Source: Hyphomicrobiaceae bacterium
Lineage (GTDB): Bacteria > Pseudomonadota > Alphaproteobacteria > Rhizobiales > Aestuariivirgaceae
Length of the DNA stretch: 64,000 bases
Reading direction: 5' to 3'
NCBI GenBank assembly: GCA_900298995.1
Contig: OMIC01000040.1
Coordinates: 163,511 to 227,510 of the forward strand
The translations under genes were made by a program, and so were the position numbers. A model generated the notes under the pieces. It was not told the origin of the DNA. It did no database searches and worked only from the letters and a program-made list of their open reading frames with translations. Positions 22,315 to 32,800 of this stretch are shown one piece after another. Each line of letters begins with the position of its first letter. Within the stretch, counting starts at the first letter, position 1.

Positions 22315-23013
22315 ATGCCGACGATCGCCCTGGTGGATGACGACCGCAACATTCTGACAAGCGTGGGCATGGCGCTCGAGAACGAGGGCTACAGCGTGCA
22401 GAAGTACAATGACGGCGCGGCCGCTCTGCAGGGGCTGCAGGACAATCCCCCGGACATGGCCATCTTCGACATCAAGATGCCGCGCATGGACGGCATGGAG
22501 CTGTTGCGGCGCATCCGCCAGAAATCCGATCTGCCGGTCATCTTCCTGACCTCCAAGGATGACGAGATCGACGAGCTCTTCGGGCTCAAGATGGGCGCGG
22601 ATGACTTCATCAAGAAGCCCTTCTCGCAACGCCTGCTGGTGGAGCGCGTCAAGGCGGTGATGCGCCGTGTGGCGAACCGCGACACGACCCAGGCACCGCA
22701 GGAAGCCGCCAAGGTCATCGAACGCGGCAAGCTCGCCATGGATCCCGATCGCCATTCCTGCACCTGGGACGGCAAGCCGGTGACGCTGACGGTGACCGAG
22801 TTCCTCATCCTTCAGTCGCTCGCGCAGCGGCCTGGCATCGTCAAGAGCCGCGATGCCCTGATGGATGCCGCCTATGATGACCAGGTCTATGTCGACGACC
22901 GCACCATCGACAGCCACATCAAGCGCCTGCGCAAGAAATTCAATGCCGTCGACGCCGATTTCGACGCCATCGAGACGCTCTATGGCGTCGGCTACCGGTT
23001 CAAGGAGCAATAA
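22315..23013 (+). CDS. chvI: ChvI response regulator
   Basis: An OmpR-family regulator of 232 residues. The receiver has the acidic pair in LVDDDRN, phosphoacceptor Asp in [16 protein letters not shown], Thr in [22 protein letters not shown] and Lys in [13 protein letters not shown]. The winged helix ends [14 protein letters not shown]. These runs are highly characteristic of ChvI, the acid- and envelope-stress regulator of Rhizobiales, partnered by ChvG. I place the start at 22315 (MPTIAL) with AAGGA about 11 bases upstream. An ATG four codons earlier at 22303 is possible but poorly spaced. chvG follows 25 bp downstream. Confidence 0.95.
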   Translation: MPTIALVDDDRNILTSVGMALENEGYSVQKYNDGAAALQGLQDNPPDMAIFDIKMPRMDGMELLRRIRQKSDLPVIFLTSKDDEIDELFGLKMGADDFIKKPFSQRLLVERVKAVMRRVANRDTTQAPQEAAKVIERGKLAMDPDRHSCTWDGKPVTLTVTEFLILQSLAQRPGIVKSRDALMDAAYDDQVYVDDRTIDSHIKRLRKKFNAVDADFDAIETLYGVGYRFKEQ

Positions 23014-23038
23014 GCCCGGTGCGGGCCCCTGAGGCAGC

Positions 23039-24832
23039 ATGCACGACCAGCCGGTGATCTCCGCCGCCGACCGCGGCGACGCCGAGGACGGCGTCGAGAC
23101 CGTGGCCGAGCGTCCGCTGTCACGCAAGACGGGCTGGTTCCGGCGTCTGGCCTCCCAGCGCCTGACGGCCCGCATCGTGCTGCTGAACCTGCTCGGTCTC
23201 ATCATCCTGGTTGCAGGCATTCTCTATTTCAACCAGTTCCGGCAGGGCCTCATCGACGCGCGGGTTCAGAGCCTCACCACCCAGGCCCAGATCATCGCCG
23301 CAGCGGTGTCGGGGTCCGCAACCGTCGACACCGGATCGATCGTCATCGATCCCGACTCGCTGGCCGATGCCAGCGACGAGGCGCTGGCCGAGGCCGGACA
23401 GTCGGCCGATCTCGATTTCCCGATCGATCCCGAGACCGCGGGGCCGGTGCTGAAGCGGCTGCTGGCCAACACCACCGTGCGCGCCCGTATCATTGACAAG
23501 GACGGCAATCTCATCGTCGACAGCCGCTTCCTGTCGCCGCGCGGCGATGTGGTGCAGACCGATCTGCCGCCGCTTGACGCCGAAAGCGGCGGACCCGGGC
23601 TGCGCGCACTGTGGAACCGCGTGCTGGCGTCGGCTTTCAGCTATGATTACCCGCGACAGCTCGAATACGGGTTCGACAACGGCAAGGAGTTTCCGGAGGT
23701 GGCGGCGGCGCTCAACGGCGCCAAGGTCAGCCTGGTGCGCCTCAACGACCGGAGCCAGATCGTGGTTCTGGTCGCGGTGCCGATCCAGCGCTTCCGCGCC
23801 GTGCTGGGCGCGCTGGTGCTGTCGACGACCGGCGGCGAGATCGATGACGTGCTGCGCGCCGAGCGGCAGGTGGTGTTGATGACCTTCGGTTTCGTGGCGC
23901 TGGTGACGATCCTGCTGTCAATCCTCCTCGCCTCGACGATTGCGCTCCCGCTGCGCCGGCTCTCGGCCGCTGCCGAGCGGGTGCGCCGCGGCATCAACCG
24001 GCGTGTCGAGATTCCCGATTTCTCGGCGCGCGGCGATGAGATCGGCGATCTGTCGGGCGCGGTGCGCGACATGACCAATGCGCTCTACAGCCGCATCGCC
24101 GCCATCGAAGCCTTCGCGGCCGATGTGAGCCACGAGCTCAAGAACCCGCTGACCTCGCTGCGCAGCGCCGTGGAGACCCTGGCCTATGCGAAGAATGACG
24201 AGCAGCGCGAGCGTCTGGTCGATATCGTGAAGCATGACGTGAAGCGCCTTGACCGTCTGATCACCGACATCTCGGATGCCTCGCGGCTCGATGCCGAACT
24301 GGCGCGCGGCGAGGCCCAGGCCTTCGACCTCTCGCAGCTTCTCGAAACGATCACCAGCTATTCCAATGACACCCGCAAGGATCATCAGGCCGAGGTGGAA
24401 TTCGAGATGGCCAGGCCGCCTCAGGGCATGGACCGCGCCCAGGCCTATACGGTCATGGGGCATGATTCGCGGCTGGGCCAGGTGGTACGCAACCTCATCG
24501 ACAATGCCCGCTCGTTCACGAGGCCCGGCACGAAGATCAGTATACGGATCAAGCGGGTTGGTCCCGATGTCGAGTTCCGCGTCGAGGACTGCGGCCCCGG
24601 CATCAGCCCCGACAATCTCGAGCGGGTGTTCGAGCGCTTCTACACCGACCGTCCGGAGGGAAGTTTCGGGTCCAACTCCGGCCTCGGCCTGTCCATCTCG
24701 CAGCAGATCGTCGATGCCCACCGGGGCCGCATCTGGGCAGAAAACCGCTATGGCAAATCCGACGGCACGGGCGAGCGTCCGGTGCTGGGCGCCCGTTTCA
24801 CCGTGCGCATTCCGGCCGTCCAGAATGCATGA
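23039..24832 (+). CDS. chvG: ChvG sensor histidine kinase
   Basis: This 597-residue membrane kinase is the partner of ChvI. A cytoplasmic N terminus of about 45 residues precedes the first transmembrane helix (about 48-68). A large periplasmic domain runs to the second helix near 280-303, then HAMP. The H-box is FAADVSHELKNPLTSLRSAVE with the phosphoacceptor His. The ATP domain shows VVRNLIDNARSF, EDCGPGI and GLGLSISQQIVDAH. In known systems the periplasmic domain is restrained by ExoR; no exoR is in the window. Its 3' end overlaps hprK by 8 bases. Confidence 0.95.
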   Translation: MHDQPVISAADRGDAEDGVETVAERPLSRKTGWFRRLASQRLTARIVLLNLLGLIILVAGILYFNQFRQGLIDARVQSLTTQAQIIAAAVSGSATVDTGSIVIDPDSLADASDEALAEAGQSADLDFPIDPETAGPVLKRLLANTTVRARIIDKDGNLIVDSRFLSPRGDVVQTDLPPLDAESGGPGLRALWNRVLASAFSYDYPRQLEYGFDNGKEFPEVAAALNGAKVSLVRLNDRSQIVVLVAVPIQRFRAVLGALVLSTTGGEIDDVLRAERQVVLMTFGFVALVTILLSILLASTIALPLRRLSAAAERVRRGINRRVEIPDFSARGDEIGDLSGAVRDMTNALYSRIAAIEAFAADVSHELKNPLTSLRSAVETLAYAKNDEQRERLVDIVKHDVKRLDRLITDISDASRLDAELARGEAQAFDLSQLLETITSYSNDTRKDHQAEVEFEMARPPQGMDRAQAYTVMGHDSRLGQVVRNLIDNARSFTRPGTKISIRIKRVGPDVEFRVEDCGPGISPDNLERVFERFYTDRPEGSFGSNSGLGLSISQQIVDAHRGRIWAENRYGKSDGTGERPVLGARFTVRIPAVQNA

Positions 24833-25289
24833 GGAGGCCCTCATCCACGGAACCTGTCTCGCGCTCGGCAGCGCGGGCGTGCTGCTGCTGGGCAGCCCCG
24901 GATCGGGGAAATCAGACCTGGCGCTGCGCCTGATCGACCAGCCGGGCGACGGGCTGTCCGGCGAGACGCGCGCGGCGCGACTGGTGGCCGATGATCAGGT
25001 GGCAATCCGGCGGGCGGGCAGCACCCTGATCGCCACGGCGCCGGCCGCGCTGGCAGGCCTTCTCGAAATCCGCGGGCTTGGGCTCGCGCGGCTTCCGGCC
25101 CTGCCGGAGGTGGTCCTGCGGCTGGCGGTGCGCCTCACGCCCGCAGCCGAGATCGAACGCCTGCCTGACCTGGCCCGGGCGCGCATGGACATACTGGGTG
25201 TGGGTCTTCCGCTCATCCTGCTCGACCCCCTGAGCGCCTCCGCACCCGCCCGCGTGCGGGCCGCACTCGACCACTTCGTTCCGCGCTGA
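24825..25289 (+). CDS. hprK: Short HPr kinase/phosphorylase
   Basis: Phosphorylates HPr on its regulatory serine. The 154-residue product is the short alphaproteobacterial form that lacks the N-terminal domain of Gram-positive HprK. The P-loop GSPGSGKSDLALRLID lies near residues 23-38. GEIRGLGL-like LEIRGLGLARLP and VRLTPAAEIERLPD belong to the HprK signature region. The ATG at 24825 lies inside the end of chvG, implying translational coupling. The cluster chvI-chvG-hprK-EIIA-HPr is conserved in Rhizobiales and joins carbon or nitrogen status to envelope signalling. Confidence 0.93.
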   Translation: MHEEALIHGTCLALGSAGVLLLGSPGSGKSDLALRLIDQPGDGLSGETRAARLVADDQVAIRRAGSTLIATAPAALAGLLEIRGLGLARLPALPEVVLRLAVRLTPAAEIERLPDLARARMDILGVGLPLILLDPLSASAPARVRAALDHFVPR

Positions 25290-25367
25290 AACCATGTTGC
25301 ATCGCACCCGGGTTAGAGGCATTGTTCGCCACCCTCAAAGGCGCGCGCGCGGAGTCGCAGCACCATC

Positions 25368-25766
25368 ATGATCGGACTCGTCCTCGTCACCCATGGCCGG
25401 CTGGCCGATGAGTTCCGGTCGGCGCTTGAACATGTGGTGGGACCCCAGACCGCGATCGAGACGGTGGCCATTGGACCGGACGACAAGATGGACCTGCGCC
25501 GGGCCGATATCGCCAGGGCCGTGGCGCGGGTGAATGGCGGCGCGGGCGTCATCATCCTCACCGACATGTTCGGCGGCACGCCCTCCAACCTCGCCATCTC
25601 GCTGCTCGAGATCGGCAAGGTCGAGGTGGTGGCGGGGATGAACCTGCCGATGCTCGTCAAGCTGGCCCGCATCCGCAAGGACTATCCGCTCGACAAGGCC
25701 GCGACCGCCGCACAGGACGCAGGACGCAAATACATCAATGTTGCAAGCCAGGTTCTGGGAGACTGA
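25368..25766 (+). CDS. PTS EIIA component, mannose/fructose family (regulatory)
   Basis: A 132-residue EIIA(Man)-type domain. His9 in LVTHGRLADEF is the expected phosphorylation site. The ILTDMFGGTPSNLA segment is the family hallmark. No EIIB, EIIC or EIID genes adjoin, so it is probably part of the regulatory nitrogen-type PTS rather than sugar transport. It is often called manX or ptsM in this position. HPr follows 2 bases after its stop. Confidence 0.93.
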   Translation: MIGLVLVTHGRLADEFRSALEHVVGPQTAIETVAIGPDDKMDLRRADIARAVARVNGGAGVIILTDMFGGTPSNLAISLLEIGKVEVVAGMNLPMLVKLARIRKDYPLDKAATAAQDAGRKYINVASQVLGD

Positions 25767-25768
25767 GG

Positions 25769-26056
25769 GTGACGGCAGCCGACGCGCAGGTCGCAGTGCA
25801 GGAGCTTGCAATCGTGAACCAGCGCGGGCTCCATGCGCGGGCGTCGGCCAAATTCGTGAAATGCGCCGAGGGCTTCAATGCCGAGATCAGCGTGAGCCGC
25901 GACGGCATGACGGTTCCCGCCACATCGATCATGGGCCTCATGATGCTGGGCGCAGCCATCGGCACGTCCATTCTGGTCGAGGCGCGGGGGCCTGAAGCGG
26001 GTCCGGCGCTTGCGGCGCTGGCCCAACTCGTCGCCAGCAAGTTCGACGAGGAGTGA
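25769..26056 (+). CDS. ptsH: Phosphocarrier protein HPr
   Basis: A 95-residue HPr. The histidine to be phosphorylated by enzyme I is His22 in NQRGLHARASAKFV. The serine targeted by HprK is Ser53 in VPATSIMGLMML. The start is GTG at 25769, 2 bases after the EIIA stop; no ATG fits. Enzyme I is not in the window. The gene ends a block facing trxA, with a 70-bp gap that shows no convincing terminator. Confidence 0.93.
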   Translation: MTAADAQVAVQELAIVNQRGLHARASAKFVKCAEGFNAEISVSRDGMTVPATSIMGLMMLGAAIGTSILVEARGPEAGPALAALAQLVASKFDEE

Positions 26057-26126
26057 AGGGCTATCTCCGCATCACATCGTCAGTCCTGCGAATACCAGAC
26101 CGGGCGGGTGCTGGTCACAGGTGCAA

Positions 26127-26447
26127 TCAGATCGACTCTTCGATCCAGGCCTGCAACTGGTTCTTGGGCGCTGCGCCAACCTTGGTCGCCGACTGCTGTC
26201 CACCCTTGAACACCATCAGCGTGGGGATGCTGCGCACGCCGTAGCGCGCCGGTGTCGAGGGGTTCTCGTCGATGTTGACCTTCACGATCTTGGCCTTGGG
26301 TCCGAGGCTGACCGCAATCTCCTCGAGCGCTGGCGCGATCATCTTGCAGGGACCGCACCACTCCGCCCAGAAATCGACGACGACGGGCGTATCGGATTGC
26401 AACACATCCTTCTCGAAGGACGTGTCGGACACCTTGAGCGTGGCCAT
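26127..26447 (-). CDS. trxA: Thioredoxin 1
   Basis: A 106-residue thioredoxin that reduces protein disulfides in the cytoplasm. The active site is WCGPC with Cys31 and Cys34, inside [18 protein letters not shown]. The cis-proline loop is [11 protein letters not shown]. It lies 75 bp downstream of addA on the same strand, as in other alphaproteobacteria, and may be read from the addBA transcript or its own promoter in the gap. Confidence 0.97.
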   Translation of the reverse strand: MATLKVSDTSFEKDVLQSDTPVVVDFWAEWCGPCKMIAPALEEIAVSLGPKAKIVKVNIDENPSTPARYGVRSIPTLMVFKGGQQSATKVGAAPKNQLQAWIEESI

Positions 26448-26522
26448 GGAAGAAACCTCATTGCAGCTGTGGCGGGATTCGCCGTTTGGATGGCTGCAAG
26501 GTAGGGGCCGTCCCCGGCGGGG

Positions 26523-29500
26523 TCAAGGCCGGGGCTGGCGCAGGGCGGCCATGCGGTCGAGGAGGGCGTCAGGGATCATCATCAGGCTGGGAACCTCCGT
26601 CCACACGATGCAGAAACGCAGTGGCTTGCCCGGTTCGGCGAGCCGCATGGCGTCGCGATAGATGGCGAGTTGCATGAGATAGTCCGGATCGCAGTCCGCC
26701 GGGCTTGCCGGAACCGCACGGTCCGTCTTGTAATCGGCCACCAGTATGGCCTCGGGCGTCACGAGGAGACGGTCGATGCGGCGGCGCTCGATCCGGCCGT
26801 CCAGCCCGCCGGTGATCAGCGCGGCTTCGGAATGCCCCTCTGACGACAGGAGACCTGCCAAAAGCGGGCTGGACGTCAGCGCCACAAGCTCCTCCGCGAG
26901 CCCGGAATCAGCCCCCGCCCGACGGACCGCCGCGGCGATATAGGCGGGGCGTTCGGCCTCGCCGAGATCGGGCAGGTTCTGCAGGATCCTGTGAATGAGA
27001 ATGCCGCGCGTCACCCCCTCCGCCGTCCGGCGGGGCGAGCGGCTGCCAGCGGCTTCGGGCAAGACCTGCCCGATGGCGGCCCGGATCCAGGGCGGCAGCC
27101 CGGCATCGGCAGCGCCCGCATCCACAGCCGGAGGCTCGACGCGCACCGGTTCCGTGCCGAGCCTCCAGCCGCGGTCGCCTTCGATCGGCGTCATCCTGCC
27201 CTGCAGCGCCGTCAGCACGGTGGTGTACCAGCAGTCGTCAGGCAGTTTCCTCCTGCTGCCATAGCCGCAGACATAAAGTTCGTCGCAGGCCCGTGTCATG
27301 GCGACATAGAGCAGGCGCCTGTGTTCCGCGATGACCGCGTCATCGCGAAACTGCCTGAGGCGACCGACCGCGTCCACGAGCGGCATGTTCGGCACCAGCC
27401 AGAGCGGCACCTTCGCATGCTCGTCATCACCACCCGGCAGCATCATCAACTGATCGCTGTTGCGCGGCTCAGGCTTGCCCGTGGTGTCGGGCAGGATGAC
27501 GATGGGCGCCTCAAGACCCTTGGCGCCATGCACCGTCATCACGCGCACCTGGCCCACGCCGCTTTCCATGTTGCGCTTGATCTCGATCTCCTCGGCCTGA
27601 AACCAGTTGACGAAGCCCGCCAGCGAGGTGCCGTGGCTCTCCTCGTAATCGAGCGCACGGTCGAGCAGGGCATCGATGGCATCATTGGCCTCGCTGCCAA
27701 GCCGTTCCAGGAACCGCAGCCGCGCGGCGTTCAGCACGCCCGCGAAGAACTCGAACGGCCGCGCCCGCGGCGCAGCCTCAATGAGCGGGCGCAGCAGCGC
27801 CGCCGCGGCGGCAAAGGGTTCCGCCGCCTCACGCTCCAGCTGCTGCCACAGCGAGAGCGATCCACGTGCCGCAGCCACACGCAAGAGTTCGTCCTCGTCC
27901 AGGGGCCTTCCGAGAATGGGGCTCTTCAGGACGCAGGCCAGCGCATGATCATCCTCGGGCATGATGGCGAATTGGGCCAGTGCCACGAGGTCGAGAACGG
28001 CGAGGGTCTCGCCGAGGCGGAGACGGTCGGCGCCGGCAACCGGAACGCCCTCGTTCCACAGCGCGCGGATCATGGCGTCGAAGAAGCTGTTGCGCTGCCG
28101 TACGAGGATCAGGATGTCGGCAGGCTCCACCGCGCGCTTGCGCGCCGGAAGCAGGCGCTGGCCGATCCAGCCCCGGATGGTTTGCGCCAGCTGTCTGGCA
28201 AGCCTGCGGCGGGGCGCATGGGCAGGTTCGCGGTCAACCGGCGCTTGCCAGGGATTGTCGTGATCATTCTCGCCCGGAGCCTCCAGCGGCCAGATCTCGA
28301 CCACACCGGGCACGCCGCGCCGGTTGGGTACGTGATCCCATTCGCGCGCGGTCTGGCCATCAAGCCCAGCCCGTGCGGCGGAGGCGGGTGCGAAAACCGT
28401 ATCGACTGCCTCCAGAACCTCGGGCGTCGAGCGGAACGACACGCTGAAATCCACCGCGCGAAAGGCCTGCCCCGCGCCTTCGGCCTGGGTCCGGATCTCG
28501 CCGAGCACCGTTTCGAAGACGGCGGGATCAGCGCCCTGGAAGGAATAGATCGACTGCTTGCGATCGCCCACCACGAAGAGCGTGCGCAGCACCGCGCCAT
28601 GACGGCCTTCACCGGCGAAGAATTCATCCGTCAGAGACCGGATGATCTGCCACTGCATGGGGCTCGTGTCCTGCGCCTCATCGACGAGCAGGTGCTCGAT
28701 GCCGCCATCGAGCTTGTAGAGCACCCAGGCGGCGTCGGGCCGTTCACGCAGAAGCTCGCCCGTCTTGATGATGAGGTCATCGAAGTCATAGGCGCCGCGC
28801 GCCTGCTTGGCCCTGGCGAAGCGGGCAAGAATGGCGGCGCCGAGCCGGAGCAGCGACAGCGTCGCCGTCAGGCAGCTGAGATCGCCCAGCCGCGCCATGC
28901 CGTCACGCAGCCGGCGCTGCTCGCTCTCGATGAACGCCGGGAGCCAGCTGTGCGCGCGCAGGACGGACGCCGTCGCGACGCCTGTCGCCCTGGGCTCATG
29001 TTTTTTTGTCAGATACACATCCGCCAGATCCGTCAGCAGCGCGTCGGAACTGGCAGAGGCCCATCGGATTTTTTCTGCCCGTTCACGGTCCTTGTCGTTG
29101 CCACTGTCCAGTGCGGCCGCAAAGCGGTCATAGACTGGCCGGTCCAGCGTGAGCTGGCTTTCGAGTGAGGCCTGTGTCACATCTTCCGCGAGGCCGAGAT
29201 GCTGACGGAGCAGGCTCTCGGCCCGGGCGAGACCGTCCTCCTCGTCCAGCAGGTGCCGCAGTCCGGCCCGCTTGCCGAGAAGCTGTGCAAGAATTCTGTC
29301 GAAGTTCTCCGCGTCGACACGGTTGGCCACGTCGAAAAGGGCTTCGCCGACACCATCCGATGATCTGTGGCGCGCCTCGACCAGAACGGCATCACGCGCC
29401 TCGGCCAGCAGTGCGGCGGATTGCCGGTCATCAAGCATCGTGAAATGCGGCACCACGCCGGCCTCGACCGGAAACAGCTGCAGCACGCGCTCGCAGAAGG

Positions 29501-29873
29501 CATGGATGGTCTGGATCTTCAAGCCACCGGGCGTTTCCAGCGCGCGGGTGAAGAGCTGCCGGGCGCGCGCCAGAAGCGCGGCGTCGGCCTGCGCCACGCC
29601 GAGCTTGCCGAGCTCGGCACGCAACGTGTCGTCATCCTGCGCGATCCAGCCGCTCAGGCGCTCGAACAGGCGGTTGGCCATCTCGGCAGCGGCGGCCTTG
29701 GTGAAGGTCAGGCACATGATGCGCGCAGGCTCCGTGCCGCCCAGCATCAGCCGCACCACGCGGTCGACCAGAACATGGGTCTTGCCGGAACCGGCATTGG
29801 CATTGACCCACACCGTGGCGGCAGGGTCGGAGGCCTTGAGCTGGGCCTGGCTGGCGGCGGGATGGATGTTCAT
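26523..29873 (-). CDS. addA: Double-strand break repair helicase-nuclease AddA
   Basis: The UvrD-like subunit (1116 residues) of the AddAB helicase-nuclease, which resects DNA ends for RecA loading. The Walker A motif is VNANAGSGKTHVLVDR near residue 24. Helicase motifs LLVDEAQDTSPMQW (Walker B), VGDRKQSIYSFQGADP and VMTVHGAKGLEAPIV follow. The C-terminal nuclease domain contains ILVADYKTDR. The ATG at 29873 overlaps the addB stop (ATGA), so the subunits are coupled. An upstream in-frame alternative lies within addB. Confidence 0.96.
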   Translation of the reverse strand: MNIHPAASQAQLKASDPAATVWVNANAGSGKTHVLVDRVVRLMLGGTEPARIMCLTFTKAAAAEMANRLFERLSGWIAQDDDTLRAELGKLGVAQADAALLARARQLFTRALETPGGLKIQTIHAFCERVLQLFPVEAGVVPHFTMLDDRQSAALLAEARDAVLVEARHRSSDGVGEALFDVANRVDAENFDRILAQLLGKRAGLRHLLDEEDGLARAESLLRQHLGLAEDVTQASLESQLTLDRPVYDRFAAALDSGNDKDRERAEKIRWASASSDALLTDLADVYLTKKHEPRATGVATASVLRAHSWLPAFIESEQRRLRDGMARLGDLSCLTATLSLLRLGAAILARFARAKQARGAYDFDDLIIKTGELLRERPDAAWVLYKLDGGIEHLLVDEAQDTSPMQWQIIRSLTDEFFAGEGRHGAVLRTLFVVGDRKQSIYSFQGADPAVFETVLGEIRTQAEGAGQAFRAVDFSVSFRSTPEVLEAVDTVFAPASAARAGLDGQTAREWDHVPNRRGVPGVVEIWPLEAPGENDHDNPWQAPVDREPAHAPRRRLARQLAQTIRGWIGQRLLPARKRAVEPADILILVRQRNSFFDAMIRALWNEGVPVAGADRLRLGETLAVLDLVALAQFAIMPEDDHALACVLKSPILGRPLDEDELLRVAAARGSLSLWQQLEREAAEPFAAAAALLRPLIEAAPRARPFEFFAGVLNAARLRFLERLGSEANDAIDALLDRALDYEESHGTSLAGFVNWFQAEEIEIKRNMESGVGQVRVMTVHGAKGLEAPIVILPDTTGKPEPRNSDQLMMLPGGDDEHAKVPLWLVPNMPLVDAVGRLRQFRDDAVIAEHRRLLYVAMTRACDELYVCGYGSRRKLPDDCWYTTVLTALQGRMTPIEGDRGWRLGTEPVRVEPPAVDAGAADAGLPPWIRAAIGQVLPEAAGSRSPRRTAEGVTRGILIHRILQNLPDLGEAERPAYIAAAVRRAGADSGLAEELVALTSSPLLAGLLSSEGHSEAALITGGLDGRIERRRIDRLLVTPEAILVADYKTDRAVPASPADCDPDYLMQLAIYRDAMRLAEPGKPLRFCIVWTEVPSLMMIPDALLDRMAALRQPRP

Positions 29874-32800
29874 GGCAGGTCTCCCGAGAGCGTCCATTCG
29901 CGGAAGCGCGACAGGTGATCATAATCGCCTGCGTCCTCCTCGCGCTCCATCATCGCCCTCGGAAAATAGGCCTGGCTTTCCCGCGCATAGGCTGTGAGAA
30001 GCTGCTGCAGCCCCTCAAGATGCGCCGCAGCCAGCGCCGCCACGTCGGCCTTGAGCGGCTTCTCCTCGCCGGGCCGATGGCCGCCGCTCATGCGCACATA
30101 GACGAGCTGCGAGACCGGACGCGTCCGGTCAGTGCCGAAGCCGCCATTCCGGAGAATGGCAGCCTGCAGGGTGAGTTGCGGCGCAAGGCCCTTCTCGACC
30201 TGGGTGTTGCTGGGCTCCTTGCCAGTCTTGTAGTCGGTGATGCGCGCCGTGCCATCGGCCATCAGATCGATGCGGTCGGCGCGACAGCTCAGCCGGAAGT
30301 TCTCTCCGGCCACCGGCAGGTCGATGGCGCCGCTCTCTTCGGACAGCACCCGCTCGACCCCGGCCCGGAATTCGGGCTCGGCAGCCGCGAACCAGTCGGC
30401 AGCACGCAGGAACCGCGGCCACCAGAAACTGACGAGTCCCGGATAATCCGCAATCTGCTTGAAATGCTGCTTGCCGAATCTTTCCAGCTCGGCGCGGATG
30501 TCTGCCGGAAGATCGGCCGGATAGGCCGACAGGAAGTCACCGATGGCGCCATGAATGATGATGCCGCGCCGCGCCGCATCGGGCATGGCGGATACGGGCT
30601 TCACCGGCTCCAGCTGCAGGACATGGCGCGCGTAGATCGCATAAGGATCGCGTATCAGGGTCTCGATGCGGGTGACGCTGAGCGCCCGGGGACGGAGGTC
30701 GCGGGATGGCCGCGGCCTCGGCTTCGGCATGGGATTGACGGCGGCAGGCGCATCGAGACGGCGGGCGAGGTCGGTCCACGGGCTCTCGCGCTTGGCATCA
30801 TGGCAATCGGCGGATTTGAGAATCATCAGCAGGCGGAGTATCCAGCGCGACGGCGTTGCCGGAGCATCCCCCACGCGTCGTGACCAGAGCAGTTTGACCT
30901 CTGGATTTCCGAAGGCTTGTATGAAGTCATGCGCCGTCTGTCCGATCTGCGCCTCGGGCTGCCGCATGTCGAGGGCCTCGCGCATCGGGCGATTGAGCCA
31001 GGGGCCGCAGTCGGCAGCGCCGGGCCAGACGCCCTCATTGAGACCAGCGAGCACCATCACATCGGCGCGCATCAGCCGCGCTTCGAGCAGACCGAGGATA
31101 CGGATGGGGAGCGGCTCATGCGCCTGACCCCGCACCGGCAGCGCCCGCAGCCAGTGGCGGATGATGGCGGCTGCGCGCCGCAGGTCGCAGCGGCGCAGCA
31201 GGCGCGACTCGCCACGCAGCAGCGCCACGGCCTCGGCAAGGATTTCGCCGCCCTCGGCACGCCAGAAACCGTCTCCGGCAATGGCCTCGCAACCCTGCAC
31301 CAACCGGTCGAGATGCGCGGCCAGCGTGTCGGCGGAGCTTGGCGCGCGCAGGGGGGCAAGGATCTCCGAGATGCGTGCGCAATGGGCAATCGCCTCTTCC
31401 CATTGCTCGGCGCTCACATTGCGCAGAAGCATGTGAGCGGGCTTCCTGTCGGGCGGAAAGGCCGCAAGCCGCATGGCATGGGCGAGATTGCCGATCGCCG
31501 GCGCGCCGGTTCCGCTCCGGAGCATCGCCAGTTCGATGAGACCCGTCTGACGCCGCGCCTCGGCCAGCGGAAGACCGAAGCCTGCAAGCTCATGGCGCAG
31601 CAGCGCGGCGAGCGGTTCGGCGGCGAAATCCTCGAGAATGGCATCGAGCAGCAGGCTGAGGAGCGCCGCGCCGCCAAAGCGGATCAGCGGCTCACCCGCC
31701 GAATCGCCAATGTCGATGTTCCAGCGCCGCAGTTCCGCCTTGACCCGGCGCGCCAGTTGCCGGTCCGGCGTGACGAGACAGGCACTGCGACCGGGCGTCT
31801 CGAGACAGTGCCGCAGGATCAGCGCGGCGGTTGTCGCCTCCTCCTGAATGTTGCGCGTGGCGATGAGTTCGACGTCTTCCATGGCCGCCGCGATCTCTGG
31901 CTTCCGCCCCTTCAGGGAGCCATGCCAGAGATCGGCGGTCTCGGCGGGCCGCATCAGTTCGCTGGCTAGCCAGGCCCGCGGGCTCTGACCACTGGCGCCC
32001 AGTTCGCACACCAGCGCACGGGGCGCCGCGAGGCGATGGAGGAGCTGCTTCATGGCATGCTGCGGATGGGTGGGGCCGACAGCGGTCCAGCTTGCATCAT
32101 CCATGCCGAGATCAAGCCCGGGCAGCACGACGGCGCCGTTCGGAAGCCCGGCGATGGCCTTGAGCAGAGCGCCTGTGGCCGGGATGGTGCCAGTCGAGCC
32201 CGCCGCGATGAAGGGCCGCTCGGTGCGGACCAGTTCGAGGCGCCGCGCCTCGCGACGCAGCACTGCCGCGCGCCTGGCCTGCGGGCCGATGAGATTTTCG
32301 GCATGCAGCCGCTGCGGATAGGCGTCTCTCGCAATCGCCAGGAATTCTAGGATGGCCTCACGGTGATGGGCCGCCTCGAGGCCATAGAGATCGGCGAGAC
32401 GCGCGGCATCAACATCCTCGGTCTCGAGCGTGTCGAGAAATTCGCCCAGTGACTGCGCAAGGCCTGTCGCCAGATGGGGCGCAGCGGCAATCTCGCGCGC
32501 CAGCCGGCTCGCGGGATTGGCCACGGCCCAGTCATCGATCAGATCCATCAGCACGAGCAGGCGCCCCGGCTCGCTCAGCGGCTCTCCCAGCTCGTCGAGC
32601 GGGTGCAGCGGCGCGAGGAGATCCTCGTCGATGTCGCCTAGGGGCCGTATGCGCGGCAACAGCACGCCCGATCCCCCGGCGAGACGCAGGAAGATCTCCT
32701 CAAGTGTGCGCACCGCGCGGCGGGTGGGAAGCAGGATGGTCCAGCGCGCCAGATCGAGCGGGCCCGGGCGTTTTTCATCCGTACACGGAAAACCGGCGAG

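Noticed and set aside
26057..26126. Bidirectional terminator between ptsH and trxA
   Set aside because: Only a 4-bp GACC/GGTC pairing is present and no T tract follows.
26991..29168. A 725-codon plus-strand frame inside addA
   Set aside because: Antisense to the helicase motifs of addA, with low-complexity composition and no recognisable domain or ribosome-binding site.
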